DNA from: Torymus aiolomorphi
Lineage: Eukaryota > Arthropoda > Insecta > Hymenoptera > Torymidae
Assembly: GCA_036365515.1 (NCBI GenBank)
Contig: CM070877.1
Span: forward strand, 58,017,975 to 58,081,974
Direction: 5' to 3'
DNA length: 64,000 nt
Shown one piece after another: positions 59,701 through 64,000 of this stretch. The notes under the pieces are model-generated. The model did not search any database. It had not been told where the DNA came from and worked only from the letters and a program-made list of their open reading frames with translations. A program made the translations under genes and the position numbers. Numbering within the stretch: position 1 is the stretch's first letter; each line of letters starts with the position of its first letter.

Positions 59701-62700
59701 CTTCGTTGTTTTAGGTAAGGCGGTTAATTTTATGGCGGATTATCAAATCTAACGATAAAACGAGGCTAGAAAAAAAATTACGAAAAAATCGTTTCCCCGG
59801 AACACCCCCAAATGGCCGATTATATAGGGGTGGAAGGAGAAAAAAATTCTCACTTCGTTGTTTTAGGTAAGGCGGTTGATTTTATAGCGGATTATCAAAT
59901 GCAACGATAAAACGAGGCCAGAAATAAATTACGAACAAAATCGATTCCCCGGAACACCCCCAAATGGCCGATTATATAGGGGTGGAAGGAGAAAAAAATT
60001 CTCACTTCGTTGTTTTAGGTAAGGCGGTTAATTTTATGGCGGATTATCAAATCTAACGATAAAACGAGGCTAGAAAAAAATTACGAACAAAATCGATTCC
60101 CCGGAACACCCCCAAATGGCCGATTATATAGGGGTGGAAGGAGAGAAAAAATTCTCACTTCGTTGTTTTAGGTAAGGCTGTTAATTTTATGGCGGATTAT
60201 CAAATCCAACGATAAAACGAGGCCAGAAGAAAATTACGAACAAAATCGATTCCCTGGAACACCCCCAAATGGCCGATTATAGAGGGGTGGAAGGAGAACA
60301 AAAATTCTCACTTCGTTGTTTTAGGTAAGGCGGTTGATTTTATGGCGGATTATCAAATCTAACGATAAAACAAGGCTAGAAAAAAATTACGAACAAAATC
60401 GATTCCCCGGAACACCCCCAAATGGCCGATTATATAGAGGTGGAAGGAGAAAAAAAATTCTCACTTCGTTGTTTTTGGTAAGGCGGTTAATTTTATGGCG
60501 GATTATCAAATCTAACGATAAAACGAGGCTAGAAAAAAATTACGAACAAAATCGATTCCCCGGAACACCCCCAAATGGCCGATTATATAGAGGTGGAAGA
60601 AGAAAAAAAATTCTCACTTCGTTGTTTTAGATAAGGCGGTTAATTTTATGGCGGATTATCAAATCTAACGATAAAACGAGGCTAGAAAAAAATTACGAAC
60701 AATATCGATTCCCCGGAACACCCCCAAATGGACGATTATATAGGGGTGGAAGGAGAAAAAAAATTCTCACTTCGTTGTTTTAGGTAAGGCGGTTAATTTT
60801 GTGGCGGATTATCAAATCTAACAATAAAACAAGGCTAGAAAAAAATTACGAACAAAATCGATTCCCCGGAACACCCCCAAATGGCCGATTATATAGGGGT
60901 GGAAGGAGAAAAAAAATTATCACTTCGTTGTTTTAGGTAAGGCGGTTGATTTTATGGCGGATTATCAAATCCAACGATAAAACGAGGCCAGAAAAAAATT
61001 ACGAACAAAATCGATTCCCCGGAACACCCCCAAATGGCCGATTATATAGGGGTGGAAGGAGAAAAAAAATTGTCACTTCGTTGTTTTAGGTAAGGTGGTT
61101 GATTTTATGGCGTATTATCAAATCCAACGATAAAACGAGGCCAGAAAAAAATTACGAACAAAATCGATTCCCCGGAACACCCCCAAATGGCCGATTATAT
61201 AGGGGTGGAAGGAGAAAAAATTCTCACTTCGTTGTTTTAGGTAAGGCGGTTAATTTTATGGCGGATTATCAAATCTAACGATAAAACGAGGCTAGAAAAA
61301 AATTACGAACAAAATCGATTCCCCGGAACACCCCCAAATGGACGATTATATAGGGGTGGAAGGAGAAAAAAAATTCTCACTTCGTTGTTTTAGGTAAGGC
61401 GGTTAATTTTATGGCGGATTATCAAATCTAACGATAAAACGAGGCTAGAAAAAAAATTACGAAAAAATCGTTTCCCCGGAACACCCCCAAATGGCCGATT
61501 ATATAGGGGTGGAAGGAGAAAAAAATTCTCACTTCGTTGTTTTAGGTAAGGCGGTTGATTTTATGGCGTATTATCAAATCCAACGATAAAACGAGTCTAG
61601 AAAAAAATTACGAACAAAATCGATTCCCCGGAACACCCCCAAATGGCCGATTATATAGGGATGGAAGGAGAAAAAAAATTCTCACTTCGTTGTTTTAGGT
61701 AAGGCGGTTAATTTTATGGCGGATTATCAAATCTAACGATAAAACGAGGCTAGAAAAAAAATTACGAAAAAATCGTTTCCCCGGAACACCCCCAAATGGC
61801 CGATTATATAGGGGTGGAAGGAGAAAAAAATTCTCACTTCGTTGTTTTAGGTAAGGCGGTTGATTTTATAGCGGATTATCAAATGCAACGATAAAACGAG
61901 GCCAGAAATAAATTACGAACAAAATCGATTCCCCGGAACACCCCCAAATGGCCGATTATATAGGGGTGGAAGGAGAAAAAAAATTCTCACTTCGTTGTTT
62001 TAGGTAAGGCGGTTAATTTTATGGCGGATTATGAAATCTAACGATAAAACGAGGCTAGAAAAAAATTACGAACAAAATCGATTCCCCGGACACCCCCAAA
62101 TGGCCGATTATATAGGGGTGGAAGGAGAGAAAAAATTCTCACTTCGTTGTTTTAGGTAAGGCGGTTAATTTTATGGCGGATTATCAAATCCAACGATAAA
62201 ACGAGGCCAGAAGAAAATTACGAACAAAATCGATTCCCCGGAACACCCCCAAATGGCCGATTATAGAGGGGTGGAAGGAGAACAAAAATTCTCACTTCGT
62301 TGTTTTAGGTAAGGCGGTTGATTTTATGGCGGATTATCAAATCTAACGATAAAACAAGGCTAGAAAAAAATTACGAACAAAATCGATTCCCCGGAACACC
62401 CCCAAATGGCCGATTATATAGAGGTGGAAGGAGAAAAAAAATTCTCACTTCGTTGTTTTAGGTAAGGCTGTTGATTTTATGGCGGATTATCAAATCCAAC
62501 GATAAAACGAGGCCAGAAAAAAATTACGAACAAAATCGATTCCCCGGAACACCCCCAAATGGACGATTATATAGGGGTGGAAGGAGAAAAAAAATTCTCA
62601 CTTCGTTGTTTTTGGTAAGGCGGTTAATTTTATGGCGGATTATCAAATCTAACGATAAAACGAGGCTAGAAAAAAATTACGAACAAAATCGATTCCCGGA

Positions 62701-63576
62701 ACACCCCAAATGGCCGATTATATAGGGGTGGAAGGAGAAAAAAATTCTCACTTCGTTGTTTTAGGTAAGGCGGTTGATTTGATGGCGGATTATCAAATCC
62801 AACGATAAAACGAGGCCAGACAAAAATTACGAACAAAATCGATTCCCCGGAACACCCCCAAATGGCCGATTATATAGGGGTGGAAGGAGAAAAAAATTCT
62901 CACTTCGTTGTTTTAGGTAAGGCGGTTGATTTTATAGCGGATTATCAAATCCAACGATAAAACGAGGCCAGAAAAAATTACGAAAAAATCGATTCCCCGG
63001 AACACCCCAAATGGCCGATTATATAGAGGTGGAAGAAGAAAAAAAAATTCTCACTTCGTTGTTTTAGGTAAGGCGGTTAATTTTATGGCGGATTATCAAA
63101 TCTAACGATAAAACGAGGCTAGAAAAAATTACGAACAAAATCGATTCCCGGAACACCCCAAACGGACGATTATATAGGGGTGGAAGGAGAAAAAAAAATT
63201 CTCACTTCGTTGTTTTAGGTAAGGCGGTTAATTTTATGTCGGATTATCAAATCTAATAATAAAACAAGGCTAGAAAAAAATTACGAACAAAATCGATTCC
63301 CCGGAACACCCCCAAATGGCCGATTATATAGGGGTGGAAGGAGAAAAAAAATTATCACTTCGTTGTTTTAGGTAAGGCGGTTGATTTTATGGCGGATTAT
63401 CAAATCCAACGATAAAACGAGGCCAGACAAAAATTACGAACAAAATCGATTCCCCGGAACACCCCCAAATGGCCGATTATATAGGGGTGGAAGGAGAAAA
63501 AAAATTCTCACTTCGTTGTTTTAGGTAAGGCGGTTAATTTTATGGCGGATTATCAAATCTAACGATAAAACGAAGT
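47735..63576 (+). repeat. Satellite array, 153-bp monomer, about 103 copies
   Basis: The monomer is about 153 bp and contains GGCGGATTATCAAATC, AACGATAAAACGAGGC, ATCGATTCCCCGGAACACC, CGATTATATAGGGGTGG and TTCTCACTTCGTTGTTTTAG. Two main types alternate irregularly: one with TTGATTTTATGG..ATCCAACG..GAGGCCAG, the other with TTAATTTTATGG..ATCTAACG..GAGGCTAG. Further variants recur at integer multiples of the monomer (see findings). Apparent 98-codon frames (for example at 48121, 55608 and 60334) exist because 153 is divisible by three; they span two monomers and are not taken as genes. The array is uninterrupted by other elements, which suggests active homogenisation. Confidence 0.95.
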
Positions 63577-63888
63577 TTATCGATAAAAAAAAGTTCCACG
63601 TGGAACTTTCCTTCTCTGCCGATTTTGGTGCTCAGATTGGGGTAGTTCGGTTTATGATTTTTTATTCTTGGGACCCAGGTCTGTATACATAATGACCATC
63701 CGTAGCGCTAAGGACGTACCTGCCGTCATCGGCCGCCCTGAACACGACCTGACCACGCATTCGATGAGTTCCAATACCTAAAGGCAAAAATGTAATTTCC
63801 CTGTCACACATGTGACATTACAAAATCAACTTTCATTTCATACTAGAAAGTGAAATCAGTAAATTTTCTTATTTTTTAAAAATATTTT
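63577..63888. other. Array flank with a 20-bp E-box palindrome
   Basis: Non-satellite DNA follows the last monomer. AAAGTTCCACGTGGAACTTT at 63590-63609 is a perfect palindrome containing CACGTG. A second short inverted repeat (TGTCACA/TGTGACA) lies near 63803-63818. No ORF is supported. Confidence 0.75.
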
Positions 63889-64000
63889 TTTGTTTCGCCC
63901 CCAACCCCCTATAATCGAATTTTTGGTGTCTTCCGGGAAATCCAATTCGTTGGTAATTTTTTTCTAGGTCTATTTTATCGTTAGAATGCATAATCAGTCA
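63889..64000 (-). repeat. Degenerate satellite monomer, opposite orientation
   Basis: Read on the - strand it gives TCTAACGATAAAATAGACCT, AGAAAAAAATTACCAACGAA, TTTCCCGGAAGACACC and CGATTATAGGGGGTTGGGGG, aligning in order with the 153-bp monomer at many mismatches. It may be the rim of a second, inverted array beyond the window. Confidence 0.75.

Noticed and set aside
48121..62725. Family of conserved 98-codon genes inside the satellite.
   Set aside because: They arise from a 153-bp unit divisible by three, start at TTG and cross monomer borders; the repetition reflects the satellite.
47735..63576. CRISPR-like array.
   Set aside because: Repeats are contiguous 153-bp monomers without unique spacers, and the setting is eukaryotic.
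47735..63576. CENP-B box in the satellite monomer.
   Set aside because: No stretch matching the TTCG/A/CGGG spacing of the box was found on either strand.

Overview
The window looks like repeat-rich, probably heterochromatic DNA of an insect. R1-clade LINEs with APE-type endonucleases, a DD41D mariner-like element, a Gypsy LTR element, a Helitron and a long satellite occur together, and no recognisable host gene was found. A hymenopteran would fit, but no diagnostic host gene supports it. I saw no rRNA, tRNA or CRISPR.

Layout: (1) 1-7.4 kb: two R1-clade non-LTR retrotransposons of one family in tandem on the + strand. The first is cut by the window edge and has a damaged RT active site. The second carries ORF1 (zinc knuckles) and ORF2 (endonuclease + RT) with a few breaks. 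Both end in a conserved 3' UTR, an A-run and trinucleotide repeats. (2) 7.4-9.3 kb: a 5'-truncated I/Jockey-like LINE on the - strand, meeting the previous element tail to tail. (3) 9.4-22.6 kb: AT-rich DNA organised as four successive inverted repeats. The largest (13.6-22.6 kb) holds two divergent copies of a transposase-like gene. One arm carries a 971-bp solo LTR with a perfect 5-bp target duplication, and the other arm keeps the empty site. (4) 22.7-24.6 kb: a 300-bp tandem array, then an LTR-like remnant with 100-bp repeats. (5) 26.1-29.5 kb: a complete mariner-like element (TA target, long inverted repeats full of nuclear-receptor-type TCAAGGTCA motifs) whose transposase has one premature stop. 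(6) 30.9-37.3 kb: a decayed autonomous Helitron (HUH/Y2 Rep plus PIF1-type helicase) on the - strand, itself hit by a 1310-bp solo LTR with a GAAC target duplication. (7) 38.1-47.6 kb: a Gypsy-type LTR retrotransposon on the - strand with gag, pol and an extra downstream coiled-coil/Cys ORF, all frameshifted. Its 5' LTR is cut off exactly at a hairpin. (8) 47.6-63.6 kb: about 100 copies of a 153-bp satellite with higher-order structure, ending in an E-box palindrome and followed by a degenerate monomer in the opposite orientation.

The genes do not form a pathway; the window records nested mobile-element insertions. Two relative dates can be read directly: the TATTT-flanked solo LTR is younger than the 9-kb palindrome, and the GAAC-flanked solo LTR is younger than the Helitron. 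Almost every element protein carries stops, frameshifts or changed catalytic residues. The RT part of the second LINE (about 690 codons) is the best preserved. Family assignments rest on motifs read by eye; no database search was possible.
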